A stretch of 64,000 bases of DNA, taken from positions 25,935,456 through 25,999,455 of the forward strand of contig NC_132900.1 of the NCBI RefSeq assembly GCF_030463535.1, in the 5' to 3' direction. The notes under the pieces were generated by a model that was not told where the DNA came from, ran no database searches, and saw only the letters and a program-made list of their open reading frames with translations. The position numbers were made by a program, and so were the translations under genes. Below, piece after piece: positions 47,701 to 60,369 of this stretch; position 1 is the first letter of the stretch, and each line of letters starts with the position of its first letter. Origin of the DNA: Salminus brasiliensis. Lineage: Eukaryota > Chordata > Actinopteri > Characiformes > Bryconidae.

Positions 47701-50700
47701 CTGCAGTTGCAGCAGCAGCAGCAAAATCAGCAGCAGATGCACCAGCAACATTTGCAACAGCAGCAGCAGCAGCAGCATTTCCTGCAGCAGCAGCAGCTCC
47801 AGCAGCATCACATGCAGCAGCTGCAGCAGCAACAGCAGCTGCAGCAACAGCAGCTGCAGCAACAACAACAACAGCAACAACAACAACAACAGCAGCTGCA
47901 AACCCAACAGCAGCTGCAGCATCAGAACCCACAGGCCCTTCAGCATCCACAGCAGACGGCGCTGCAGCCTCCACAGCTGCAGCAACTGTTCGGGCATGAG
48001 CCAGGGCAAGAGAGTAAGTATAGCAACTGGCTAACATTGATGATGCACTTGCTTAAGTGTTAGGGATGAGGTTTATTGTGTTTTGCTTCACGTTAAATTG
48101 AGCAGTGTTGCATTTTAATTTGCTTTAACTAGACCACTGTTTGATTGGAGGCGTTCTGGTGAATATTTGAGTTCTCATTCATTCTGTTCAGTCCCAGAAG
48201 ATGGCTTTTTGGTTGGCTGTGTCTTCGCCATCGCTGACTATCCGGAGCAAATGGCCGATAAGCAGTTACTGGCCACATGGAAAAGGGTAGGTTATCAGAA
48301 ACAGGGGGCTGGGCAGGGTAAATGTTTGTTTGGTGTGCCACACTCCAATCTTGAATGACCTTTTGAGACAAATCCTGAGCCAATGTAGGGGACCTGTGAA
48401 GCTTGGAATTCTTGTTGTATTCAACAGGATTGTGTCAGAGGGTGTTGTCTTCTTGATGTGATCCTTTTTGCTAATCATCTGTAACAATTTTTGTCCTTAA
48501 ACACAGATAATCCAGGCGTATGGAGGGTCTGTTGACTCTGCATTGAATCGCTGCACTCACTTGCTGTGTGAAAGTCAAGTCAGCAGCATGTATTTGCAGG
48601 TATGCATGGGCTCTAAACATGGCTTTGAGTTTGGGGTGTTCTTATTAATTACAAGAACTCTCCGGTATTACACACTATATGGATAAAGGTATTGGGACAC
48701 CGGTTCATTTATTGCTTCTTCTGAAATCAAGTAAATTTAATTAAACAATGTATGAAACTACCTCCATCATGTGTGGTGGTTGTATTTTAGCCTGCTTAGC
48801 TCTTACTGTAAATTGTTCATGTGCTTTAATACTCTGACCACTTCTCTAATAGTGGGAATAACAACCCTTGGCTCGGATGACTCTGACAAGACATCGTGGC
48901 ATGGACTGTATTCGGTTATCGGAGGTGTTCATTATAGAGGTTAACTGCTCCGCTGTGGCGCATCTGTACCACATGCCGAAATTGTCATTCCCGTCTGGCG
49001 TCAATGGCCTGTGTGGGGCACCACTGTTATGACATTGAGAAATGCATTGAGAAGTACACCTTCACTATGGCTGCTCTAGAACATCCTAGGAAATGTACCA
49101 AGTAAGGGTGGTAGAATCTCCAAAACTGTCCATCAGTCAGATTGCGTTCTTTACTCATGACTGTCATTTTGCACTCTGCTACAACTGACTGGTGTGCTCG
49201 CTTATTTATATGTGCAGCAAACCTGCAGCGTTCTTTCTGGTGGGTAAAAGGTGGTAGCATCTCAGAAAATTAAAAATGTTATTAGATGTTGTAGAGCTAT
49301 CGTAGTGAGGGTGTACCGAGAATGGACTTTTCGCACATTAAGTGCCTCCACACAACATAATAGTGGAGCCCCACGTGTCTTTGATGACTGGGGGGGGGGG
49401 GTGACGGCAACGATTCCAGCCAGTGGTACAGAGCAATCGACATGCCACTGTGGTGCAGTTAAGCTCTAATGAACACCTTCCATCCCCGAATATGACTGTG
49501 TATTACAGCCACCAGTTCGTTTGAGCCTCGCTCTCTGATACATTAACATCCCTCTCCACTTTAAGTACCGTGTTATTACATTTTTGCCAGATCGCCCACT
49601 CCTATTGAGGTCCAGGATGTGTACTCTTAATTTATATCCTTAAAAAATCTAGATCTAGAAATGGACTCAAACTTTCTTGTAAAAAGGGGAACAAGCCCTA
49701 CCTAAACAGGTGCATAATGTTCTAGTGCTGCCATTATCTGGAGGTTAATGCTGCATTCACTGCCACCTAATGTGCTGATGATTCACTTTTATAGGCTCTG
49801 AGAGAGGGAAAGCGCTGTGTGACGGCTCATTGGCTCAACACCATTCTGAAGAAGAAGAGGATGGTTCCTCCTCACCGGACGCTACACCTGCCCTTCAGCT
49901 TCCCTCCAGGAGCCAAGCCCTGCTCGCAGCATGTATGAAGAACGCTTCCTTTTACTCGGAGTTCATCCGAACACTTTATTATGCAGTTCCCTAAGTGACA
50001 GCTGCTGCACTGCTTATAGTGAATTGAGTAAGAGTCCATGTGTAGAGGCATGTAAATAATGAATTATTTATTTAATAATGTAAGCTAATGTAGCTAACAT
50101 ATAATGGAAGCGTATATATCCCACCAATTAACAAACAGCATACCCAAGTCATCAAGCCCTGTCAGGTTACAGGAATAGTTTGGCCAAAAATCTAAATGAC
50201 CCTGATTGATCAATGAGCCCAGATGCAGTCAATCAACCAAGAGCTGTTTGATACTTGGCATGTGCTTCTACAGGAGCTGCTAGGCTGATGTTGCTTAAAA
50301 AACACTGGGTTTAGACTGTCACCGCTCTCATCTCGGTGAACACCTTGTTTTAATCATATTCTTTTACTTTAAAAGTCTCTAGAAAAGCTTTAAAGAGGGT
50401 GGTTCCAGTTCACAGTTTTTTTTTAATTTATTTTAATTTTTTTACATTTTTTTAAATTTTTTTTATTTTTTTTTAATTAAAGTCACAAAGTCACCGTCTA
50501 AGTTCAGTGCTTATTAGCAACAGATATCAAGCTGATCAATCTTGGCTGATTGATTGCGTCAGGGTGAGTGATAACTTATGTTAATCAGATTTTTGACAAA
50601 CTGTCCCTTTAAGTTATCTCTAACAGACTTGCTTATGTGGTATCCGATACGGCTATTCTTGGTGTTTCAAGCTGCGAGCTGTACTTTGCAAAAGTACAAA

Positions 50701-53700
50701 ACTAAAGCAGCAAACGTCTTAAAATAGTAGTCTACTGTATCTTCTATTCTTAACATTTTATGTCCTGTAATTCTCAGATCATTTCAGTGACTGGGTTTGT
50801 GGACAGTGATCGAGACGACTTGAAGCTCATGGCCTACTTAGCAGGAGCGCGCTACACAGGCTACCTCTGCCGCAGCAACACCATTCTCATCTGCAAAGAG
50901 TAAGCCTCCATTAATTTGTTGCTCTTGTGGCCTTCTTTCTTCCCTCAGCCTCAAGAGATCTTGTGGATTAGGGAGGACACTGCTAATGGACATCATTGGA
51001 GTGGCCTTAAGTGAAATATTAAGACACTAGAGCTGTATAGATCTAGATTTCTCTGTGTTGCCAATAAAATGGGGCGCTTTATATCTGGAGCAGTGGCACA
51101 TGAGCCAGAGGTCACTGTGTCCAGAGCCTAGCTTTGGGCTGCAGAGCTGTGTTTTCTGGGGTGATGGAGATCCAACCAATACCTTTAAGATGAGTTGGAG
51201 CAACAGACCTGACCTCATTAATGTTCACAATGCCATCAAATCCTCACAGCAATGATCTGAAATGGGAGGCCACAGTGGACCTACTAATTGTTTTGCATCG
51301 TACTTTGAGTTTGATAGGTTGCAAGAGTGTGACAACACCTCAATCTATCAGTAGATCAACATAGCATTGTGTGTGTTTGTTGTGATCAGGCCGAGCGGTC
51401 TGAAGTACGAGAAGGCGAAGGAGTGGAGAATACCGTGTGTGAACGCCCAGTGGCTGTGTGACATCCTGCTGGGGAACATTGAGGCTCTGCGGCAGGTCCA
51501 GCACAGCCGATACTCACAGTTCAACATGACAGAACCACTGGCACCCAACCCACATCTAGTCCAGAACCTACTGGGTAAGATTCTGGGACTGAAACCAAAC
51601 TGAATAGCACTGTGGTAGGAAGTGTGAATAAATCTCTGCTTTTAGGATCTCAAAAGGGCAAGCAGTCACTACTGGAGTTAGGGCTCTATTATTTTCTTAT
51701 GCTTCACTAGGTTGGTTGATGAGGTGTCTAACTGTCTCTCTTTCTCTGCAGTTGCCTGGAGGAATCCTGTGAAAGTCTCCCCGGATGCATTGGTGGTGAG
51801 GAGACTTGCTTTCTGAATTGACTTCCACTTATTAATGATGGCCAGACTCATGTAGGCAGCCTGTTTGAGGCCTTGGTAAAGCAATAGAATGGCGAATAAA
51901 AATCTGATATACACAGCTATCCAAACGTGTGTTTTTATGCACTGGAAGCTTACTGGACTGCACACCTCAACCATTACACACATAGAGCTGTTCAATAATC
52001 TGTAATAAGCTTGCTTATGTGTAATCTATATACACCTTGTCTATGTTTGGATAGTTTTGTTCTCTAAAGAGTTGCATATTAGTTAAACTGTTTCTTTTAG
52101 AGGAGGTTAGGTTTTGCCGTTTATCATAGTAATTAATTGAAACTCTTGGTTGTAAAGCAGATCTAAAAACAGCTGATCAGTGTTGTGTGTTACTGGTGTG
52201 TCTGATTGTCATATATGTCTGTGTGGTGTTTCCCTGCACAGAGCCTACGCCTGCAGCAGAAGCAGAAGCAGACCGACAGCAGCTCCCAGCCACCAGCCAA
52301 GAAACCCAAGTAAGTCCTGGCACACACACACACTATGCTATGGGTTTAAAAGGGGTGGTCTTTCCTTGAAGTTAGGTTTATGCACAAATAAATTGGGTAG
52401 AGTATATGTCATTTAATATAAGATTGAGGCTGATTAAATGAATATTTAGCATAAACATGAAAGTAAGATGATAATTTTAAATGGACTCATTAAATTTTAA
52501 GTGGAAGTAAAGAGGCCAGAAAAAGGCAAACTAAAAAATGAGCTACATAAACTAGGCAACAGACTATCTAAAGTTTTTTTATTTGTGTCTTAAAAAGTGA
52601 TGTTAATATTTTAATTCATTATGAATAACTCTAAATACCTAATTAATGCATGACTACTCAGTTTGAAGTAAGATTTAGCTGTTATTATCAAGCATTAAGC
52701 ATCTCCGTTTTCATTGTTGGAATAAAAAGTGTCATTTTTAACTTTGTTAGAGACAAACATCAAAGTTACAGGGTGTCCTTTTCCAATTTCCAATTTCTGA
52801 CCGATCTGTAACTCCTCATGTATTATGTGGTGCACATAAAAAGCCAAATTCTGCACAAATCAAAACAAACTAAGTGTGAAGACAGTTTTAAAATTTTGCT
52901 TCATGAAAATTATGCTGAATGAACACCCATACCCCAGAGGTTTTAGCATATCTATTAGAATAATGATCAGTTTGCCTGAACTGCTCAACAGTTGCATGGT
53001 CTAGATGAAATATGCTGTATATTGGCAAGAAAACTCCTATTTTAAAACTGGTTCCACTGAATGCCAAGTACAGCACACATCTAGTCGTTGGGCTTTAAAC
53101 AAAACACTGTCTGCCATCAGTCTTTGCATATAAACTGTTAATTAAAAATAAATACCTTAATAATTGATACAGTATTGCAAGACATATTGTGATGATGAAT
53201 TGTATTGATATTTTCTTAGATGAGACGCAGGTTCTGTGTAGAGTGGAGCTTTAGGTTTGCATGTTAAAGTGTTTAAAATAAAATAAGGTGCTAAAATCGA
53301 AATATGCTATCCTGCAGAATGGAGGAGCTGCCCACGCCGACCAAAAAGCTTCCGCCGGAGTCCACGCCGTACGTCTTCTTCACTGGCTTTGAACCTCTGC
53401 AGGCCCAGCAGTACATAAAGGTATCTGAACCCAGTGTGGGTCTTTTCACGTTCTGTAGTAGAGCCTCTAATTGGCACCATTTGGCAGAGTGTCTAGAAGG
53501 ATGTAACTGGTCTTTGGCTGCTCGTTAGACAGCCTTTGCTGGTCCAGTGTCTGAAAAGGTTCGCTGTAAATGAACACGTTTGGGGGAAGAATAAATGCCT
53601 GCAGGCTTAGAGCGGCTCAAGATCTGAGAGAAATCAGATTGTCATCTGAAATAACACTTACACAAGAGCTCTTTACTGAGCCTTCACGTTTTGTCTCTCT

Positions 53701-55383
53701 CGCTCTCGCTCTCTCTCTCCTTCAGAGATTGTACGAACTTGGTGGCGAAGTATCTGACAGTGCCCAGAAGTGCACTCATCTGGTGGCCAGCAAAGTGACC
53801 CGCACAGTCAAGTTCCTGACGGCCATATCCATCGTTAAGCACATCGTCACACCGGAGTGGCTGCAGGAGAGCTGGAAGAGCCAGAAATTTGTGGGTGAGT
53901 CTGTCTGGAGGTGATCTGCAGGAATCATGTGCATTTTTTGATAAAGCAATCCTCAAGGCCACAAATCTGATTGTGAAAATCTTTTGAAAATGTGTGTGTA
54001 GATGAACAGAACTACATGCTGCGTGATGCAGAGGCAGAGGTACTGTTCTCATTCAGTCTTGAGGAGTCACTGAAGAGAGCTCACTTGGCTCCACTCTTCA
54101 AGGTAAGGAGCTTCCCCTTCTGCTCTCATTAGAATCAAAATCTCAAAAATCTGTTTAGCATAAACTGTGATCTAGGAGTGTAAATCTCTCACCCTACTAT
54201 TTGGAATGCGCTGCTGGTATTGAGAGCTGCTGTTGGTATTGTTTATTTACATATCTGTGGAAAAAATATGTAATGTGATCATAAATAAACATAAATAAAT
54301 ATAAGCATTACAGAAGTATAATTTATTAGTAGAGATTCCAAATGCAGTAAAGATTTTTGTCCAGTAGTCCAGCGTCACCTAAACATTCACCTTCTGGAGT
54401 TCAGTAAAGACATCAAAGCACATCAGCTTCAGATATTGGACAACTCTGAACATCTGATGCAGATTTAAACAGGAGGCTTACATAAATACAAGCAAATATC
54501 TACTGATGCCAGTATGATGTAAGATCTTTGTGCATGCCTTTTAATAGTATTTGTTAGAACAAATACATGTACTAACAAAATCTGAGTTTCACATTAAGTT
54601 CCTAATACTGTATTTTTGTTAATTAAAAACAAAACAATGCTGTTTACAGAAACAGTAGAAGTAATTTAGTTTTGAACAAAAATAGTAATTTTATTATACA
54701 AAAAAAGCCCAGCAATTTTAACAAAAAGTAGTGAAGATAGACTAGTGACTTCATTTTAAATTAATTTGATTTTTTTTTATTATTATTATTTTGAACCAGA
54801 AAATGGCCCAGTAATTTCATTTTAAGCCAGAAATGGCCTAGTAATTTTATTTTGAATCATAAAATAGCTAAATTTTATTTTGAACAAAGAACAGCTTAAT
54901 CATCTTATTTTAAAACAAAAAATAGCCCAATCATTTAATTTAATTTGTTGAAGTGAATGCTTTATTATTTAAAAATAATTTGATTAGTATTTGGTCCCAA
55001 TCCAGTTAATTCTGTAGTATTTACATCCGTATGTCCGCACTTTCAATAAAATAACTAAATAGTGTGAATGTTGGTAAACTGTACAAATCTTTTCTTCTAC
55101 ACTCATTGTAAGCCAGTATGGGGCCAATTCCTTTCCTCTGCTATGAAACATTCCTGAGGTGCAAGGGTTTTTTTTTTAAACAGAAACCACAAGTTAAAAG
55201 ACAATAGCTTTATTGCCGGCAGTGACAGTCATACATCTCCTTTCCTCTTTACTCATCACCAGCATCCCTCTTTTTCCCCCCTCCCCCCAGCCTGGTCTTG
55301 GTGAGCGTTGACTGTACTCCAGCGCTCGCGAATGGCTTAATAGGATGTCATGGAATAACTTATTCTATACTATCTATCTATCA

Positions 55384-55434
<51 letters not shown>

Positions 55435-58196
55435 TTAATTCTGAATCTTTTTTTTTTTTTAAATGTCTTACTCTCGTCTCCACAGGGGAAGTACTTCTAC
55501 ATAACGCCGGGGATATGTCCGAGCCTCAGCACCATGAAAGCCATCGTTGAGAGCGCTGGAGGGAAGCTGCTGTCCAAACAGCCTTCCTTCCGCAAGATCA
55601 TGGAGCACAAGCAAAACAAGGTAACCCTCCTGCCCTTCCCCCACGAGAACTAGCGCGGTCCCAGCTCCATCAGCCGCTTAGTTTATGTATCGATCTCCTG
55701 GAGCCATTGAGTCTTTTGCGCCAGACATGATGGCTACACTCAATAGAGACTTAAATAGACTTATTTACAGCTAAGAACCGGCAGCAGGCCAGCACTCCCT
55801 GAAAAGTGTTTGATCTTCTTTGTGTGACCAGGTCAAATACAGTCACCTTGTCGCCTGATGTTCTTTTGTAGATTTTAAAATGACAGTTTTAATTCAGTTG
55901 TCTGGGTTTTAAAAAATAAAATATATATACACACATGTATATCGCTGATATGTTTCTTTAGCCAAGTGCTAACACAACCCTTTAATGTGCTATGGCCTGT
56001 ATGTTAGTCTACACTTCTGTTTTCACTCCTATAAACTAAAGTTTCTTACTAGGGTAGTTTAGTGTGATTTCTTGGAATAAATGACCGTATCAGTGATGAA
56101 ATTAACATTGGAAATTGTCTAGACCTACCCTAATCAGGATCTGTCAGAATTCTTGCAAAATTAAACAAAAATGTAAATGAACAAATTAAAGCTTAATTTA
56201 CTTTTTTTATTAAACTTTGTAGGAAATATTTCTAACAGCTTTCTTGCAGCTATTTTAAATAATAAATAAAAAAAGGAATAAAATATAAAACTAAAACAAA
56301 CAAAAAAAAGAAATTAGAAAACATTATTTGTGGGAAAGAAATATTTTCTATACCCTTTATATACTGCAACTGCACTATCTAGGAATACTTCATATTAGTT
56401 ACTGAGTAAGACATTTTAAGATTATTAATATGCCTGAAATTTAAGCCCTGACAAGCATTTCTGTTATTCTCTCCAACAGAACCTACCAGAGATCATCCTG
56501 ATCTCGTGTGACAATGACCTGCACCTGTGCCGTGAATACTTTCTGAAGAATATTGGTAAGGAAGTCCACCTTTTAAAATGCTAATCTTAATTTCAGATTT
56601 TTGCTTACTTGTTGACTGAACAGGTAAAAGGAGGACTGCGCAATATGGACAGTATTCTTGTGATGCATTAATAAGAATATTGGTGATAATAAGGTCAATA
56701 ATGAGACATGACATTTAAAATCTTTTTTTTTTTAACAAGAACACACACATAAAGCCACCTGGAGCTGTGATTGGCCAGAAACAGCACACAGTAAAAACAC
56801 TACTTGGATAGAGACTTCTTGGCATTATTAATAACTGTTACATTGTTGTACAAGTTTGATGTGCTGGATGTTCTTTACTCCACTTGTTTTTGGTATGAGA
56901 TTAAGTATGAGATTAATGAGATTAAAGTACTAATAATTTTGCTAATCCATGTCCCTTTTCCCCACATCCCTTTTTTTTATCCCTTTTTATATTGTAGATG
57001 TGCACAACGCTGAGTTCATTCTAACAGGAGTGCTGACTCAAACCCTGGATTACGAATCATATCCTTTTACCCCCAAACTTGGTGAGAAAGAACACACAGT
57101 GAACATGAGCTCATGTTACCCAGTAGGCCCTGTATTGTGTACGAAAGTTGATTACTTTTAGGGGGCTTTTATGTTTGGTTTATACACCGATCAGCCATTA
57201 CATCAGCGCTACCTGCCTAATATTGAGTAAGTCCTCCTCGAGGCATGGGCTCTACAAGACCCCTGTGGCCCTACAGACCCCAAGGCGACCTGTGGCGTCT
57301 GGCACCAAGGCGTTAACAGCAGATCATTTACCTCTTGTAAAAGGTGTTCATGACCTTGTTGTTGGTTCACTGGTTGCCTGTGTCGTCTAATCATTACAAT
57401 TTGGCCTCAGATCTTTATGCTAGCACATTTTTTTTTTCTGCTTTCAACAAATCACCTTCAAGAGCTGACTGTTTACTTGGTGCCTAATATGTCCACTTTT
57501 TAAGTGCCACTGTATATTATGATAATGCCCCCCCCCCACACACACGCCTTTCATTGGTGGAAATGTTATGGCTGATTGGTCAGTAAAGTGGTGTCAAAAA
57601 AACTGGTCCGCACAGCATTTTACAGGCTTTGACAATCAAATATTTTGATCAATATGTAAATAAACAGTCATTCTAAGAAATATCCTTAAGAGATGTTACA
57701 TAATGAACCTCAATTTTAAGCATGTTTGTTTACTGCAGTTCAAGATGTAACCAGTACGGGCAGTGACTTATTAGTGTTTTAATCCAGAGATGGCGCGAAT
57801 GAACGCTGTAAGGCATATGAAGGCTACCCATGAGAATAGCCTGCACATGCCTTACCGTAACTATATAGGATGTAACTATACTTACATTCATCACATATGT
57901 CACGAATTTCTGATGCATGAAATCAGTCTGAATTTGTTTATTATTTTTATCTTTTATCTCCATTTTTGGCCTAATGTGAATCTGATAATCAATTGTGATA
58001 TACTATAAATATATTATGGAATATAAGAAATAGTCATCAGAGAAACAAGTAGCAACATGAATAGTATACTCCACTGTTTACGTTATTCAGGCCAGCCCCA
58101 TAAAGTCAAATTGCTTTTACTTGAAAGTGCCAGTGCAAAGTTTCCAGCATTGATGACGTTGTTGTCCTTAACGCTCACACATATAAGTTCACATGA
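41437..58196 (+). CDS. paxip1: PAX-interacting protein 1 (PTIP), 21 coding exons
   Basis: PTIP is a nuclear scaffold. Through BRCT domains it binds phosphorylated partners such as 53BP1 in DNA-damage signalling, and it belongs to KMT2C/KMT2D histone H3K4 methyltransferase complexes. Exons: 41437-41517, 42418-42552, 43099-43142, 44435-44498, 44619-44729, 46274-46903, 47104-48013, 48192-48286, 48507-48599, 49795-49932, 50778-50899, 51390-51574, 51752-51795, 52242-52309, 53318-53420, 53726-53894, 54002-54102, 55486-55620, 56480-56555, 56998-57058, 58181-58196. They sum to 3,381 bases in one frame: 1,126 residues (human 1,069). Domains: BRCT1-2 (about 9-185), acidic and Arg-Ser-rich linker (190-260), Gln-rich linker (about 370-650), BRCT3-4 (about 659-850), BRCT5-6 (about 925-1122). 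Introns 3 and 20 have U12-type signals. The gene appears intact. Confidence 0.95.
41518..42417 (+). other. paxip1: paxip1 intron 1
   Basis: Donor GTAAAAG, acceptor 'gcaattttag'. The first 500 bases are rich in the words 'gctagc' and 'tagcta' (41540-42000), as short self-complementary repeats. No other feature was seen. Confidence 0.8.
43143..44434 (+). other. paxip1: paxip1 intron 3, U12-type GT-AG
   Basis: The donor GTATCCTTATG (43143-43153) fits the U12 consensus (RTATCCTTT) in its first eight bases and not the U2 consensus. A branch-site match CACCTTAAC lies at 44412-44420, 14-15 bases before the terminal AG (44433-44434). There is no polypyrimidine tract at the acceptor, as is typical of minor-spliceosome introns. 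The intron also contains a (GT)n(TA)n microsatellite with GTAT units at about 43950-44095. Confidence 0.85.
45783..46112. mobile_element. Two transposon-derived fragments in paxip1 intron 5
   Basis: 45783-45970 carries the dispersed fish repeat phrase 'catttagctgacgctcttat' plus 'ccagaacgacttaca' and 'aggaccttgcccaaggactc'. 46000-46112 is a fragment of the 11588-12120 DNA-transposon family ('agagcagataaatatgaact', 'tattggcaccatgcctaatg'). Confidence 0.55.
46274..46903 (+). CDS. paxip1: paxip1 exon 6: end of BRCT2, acidic and RS-rich linker
   Basis: Residues 146-355. '[13 protein letters not shown]' supplies the C-terminal tryptophan helix of BRCT2. An acidic run follows ([17 protein letters not shown]), then a Ser/Arg-rich stretch ([19 protein letters not shown]), which I do not recall in the mammalian protein, where this part is Ser/Glu-rich. 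The conserved blocks '[20 protein letters not shown]' and '[14 protein letters not shown]' then resume. The SP/TP dipeptides are potential phosphorylation sites. Confidence 0.93.
47104..48013 (+). CDS. paxip1: paxip1 exon 7: giant glutamine-rich linker
   Basis: Residues 356-658. After '[11 protein letters not shown]' the exon is mostly Gln with interspersed His, Leu, Met and Pro. The longest pure run is about 17 Gln (near 47394-47444), coded by mixed CAA and CAG, with a His-led flank. It ends '[12 protein letters not shown]', matching the conserved LFGHDP junction into BRCT3. Human PTIP also has a Gln-rich linker here, but shorter overall. CAG/CAA repetition makes the exon prone to length change. 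Antisense frames of poly-Leu, poly-Ala and poly-Val are artefacts. Confidence 0.93.
48192..50899 (+). CDS. paxip1: paxip1 exons 8-11: BRCT3 and start of BRCT4
   Basis: Residues 659-808. Exon 8 gives '[20 protein letters not shown]', nearly identical to mammals. Exon 9 has '[13 protein letters not shown]', exon 10 '[19 protein letters not shown]' with the BRCT tryptophan, and exon 11 '[20 protein letters not shown]' opening BRCT4. The introns between carry transposon relics (48663-49560) and a dispersed repeat (50150-50340). Confidence 0.94.
48663..49560. mobile_element. Transposon relics in paxip1 intron 9
   Basis: 48663-48740 has the 'cactatatggataaaggtat' plus 'tgggacacc' terminus of the non-autonomous family. 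49251-49500 (plus strand) holds a Tc1-like transposase N-terminal relic: '[14 protein letters not shown]' resembles the second helix-turn-helix, followed by '[11 protein letters not shown]', where Tc1 proteins have a GRPR-type hook. Frame breaks and a G-run near 49390 show that it is inactive. Confidence 0.55.
51030..51262. mobile_element. DNA-transposon fragment in paxip1 intron 11
   Basis: The segment contains 'agctttgggctgcagagctg', 'ttctggggtgatggagatcc' and 'aagatgagttggagcaacag', in the same order as the 11588-12120 family interior. Confidence 0.5.
51390..53420 (+). CDS. paxip1: paxip1 exons 12-15: end of BRCT4, linker, start of BRCT5
   Basis: Residues 808-941. Exon 12 has '[19 protein letters not shown]'. 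Exon 13 is 44 bases ('[14 protein letters not shown]'). Exon 14 is a 68-base Gln/Lys-rich linker ([15 protein letters not shown]), which diverges from the mammalian sequence and may carry the nuclear-localisation basic residues AKKPK. Exon 15 has '[19 protein letters not shown]', the start of BRCT5 with its TG phosphate-binding dipeptide. Confidence 0.92.
53726..57058 (+). CDS. paxip1: paxip1 exons 16-20: BRCT5-BRCT6
   Basis: Residues 942-1121. Exon 16 has '[20 protein letters not shown]' and '[11 protein letters not shown]'. Exon 17 has '[20 protein letters not shown]'. Exon 18 has '[20 protein letters not shown]', exon 19 '[18 protein letters not shown]', and exon 20 '[19 protein letters not shown]'. 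In mammals this C-terminal tandem BRCT pair is the phospho-SQ/TQ reader that binds 53BP1. Exon 20 ends two bases into a serine codon, followed by ATATCCTTTT. Confidence 0.94.
55384..55432. repeat. (TA)n microsatellite in paxip1 intron 17
   Basis: An uninterrupted TA/AT run of about 40 bases lies about 55 bases before the exon 18 acceptor. A poly-T tract follows it. Confidence 0.9.
57059..58180 (+). other. paxip1: paxip1 intron 20, U12-type AT-AC
   Basis: The donor ATATCCTTTT (57059-57068) is a perfect AT-AC minor-intron donor. The branch site TCCTTAAC is at 58165-58172, and the intron ends in AC (58179-58180) about nine bases later. Length is 1,122 bases. A Tc1-like deletion derivative (57183-57585) lies inside. 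Using these sites restores the conserved C-terminus. Confidence 0.88.
57183..57585. mobile_element. Tc1-like deletion derivative inside AT-AC intron
   Basis: The left terminus is 'acaccgatcagccattacat' and the right terminus is 'aatgttatggctgattggtc', an imperfect inverted pair. The interior has the transposase 3' end in reverse ('ctcgaggcatgggctctaca', 'ctgtggcgtctggcaccaag') and 'gcctaatatgtcc' near the right end. No transposase is left. Confidence 0.7.
58181..58196 (+). CDS. paxip1: paxip1 exon 21: 16-base last coding exon
   Basis: Bases A TAT AAG TTC ACA TGA complete the split serine codon and add Tyr-Lys-Phe-Thr-stop, giving an 'ESYKFT' end where the mammalian protein ends ESYKFN. The match, together with a U12 branch site and AC acceptor just upstream, is why this exon is preferred over the read-through frame ending at 57161. 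Confidence 0.85.
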
Positions 58197-58540
58197 GGAG
58201 GATGTCCTTGCGAGGATCTGAGGGAAGAGAACACTACAGTCTCTCAATTGGTGCCTCCACTGGGCCACAATGAAGGTTACCTTTTTTTTTTTTTTTTTTT
58301 TTTTTTTCTCAGAATCAGAATATACAATATAAAGTTGCTTATTTGCATATTTGATTTTTTTATATGGTTCCAGTCATTTATTACTGTTTTTTGTAGATGT
58401 TACAAGTGAGGGAGGGGAAGGGGGGGCAAAAAATAAATTGCTGTTATTTTTTAATTGTTTAAATTATGCCATATCATCTGGTTTGTTTTTATTGTAATGT
58501 TAATGTCTTACCTTTTTGGAATAAAAACCTCAAATGATTG
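58197..58540 (+). terminator. paxip1: paxip1 3' UTR with polyadenylation signals
   Basis: AATAAA hexamers occur at 58432-58437 and 58520-58525. The first is followed by a T- and GT-rich stretch (58446-58515), as expected for a cleavage/polyadenylation region. A T-run of about 29 bases lies at 58282-58310. Confidence 0.55.
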
Positions 58541-60286
<1,746 letters not shown>

Positions 60287-60369
60287 GCTGTTTATCTCTT
60301 CCTTCTGTTCCAGGCGACTGCAAAAATCTTAATTGGCTAATGCAGCGGATCTTTTCACTTTTCCACAGC

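Noticed and set aside
47222-48037. Long minus-strand frames rich in Ala, Val and Leu opposite paxip1 exon 7
   Set aside because: They are the antisense readings of CAG/CAA repeats. They have no start context or homologue, and the sense frame fits a conserved exon with correct splice sites.
49251-49469. Functional transposase
   Set aside because: Only a short helix-turn-helix relic with frame breaks is present. The catalytic domain is missing.
57059-57161. Simple read-through as the normal paxip1 C-terminus
   Set aside because: The tail after ESer has no resemblance to PTIP from other vertebrates, while the AT-AC splice yields the conserved ending.
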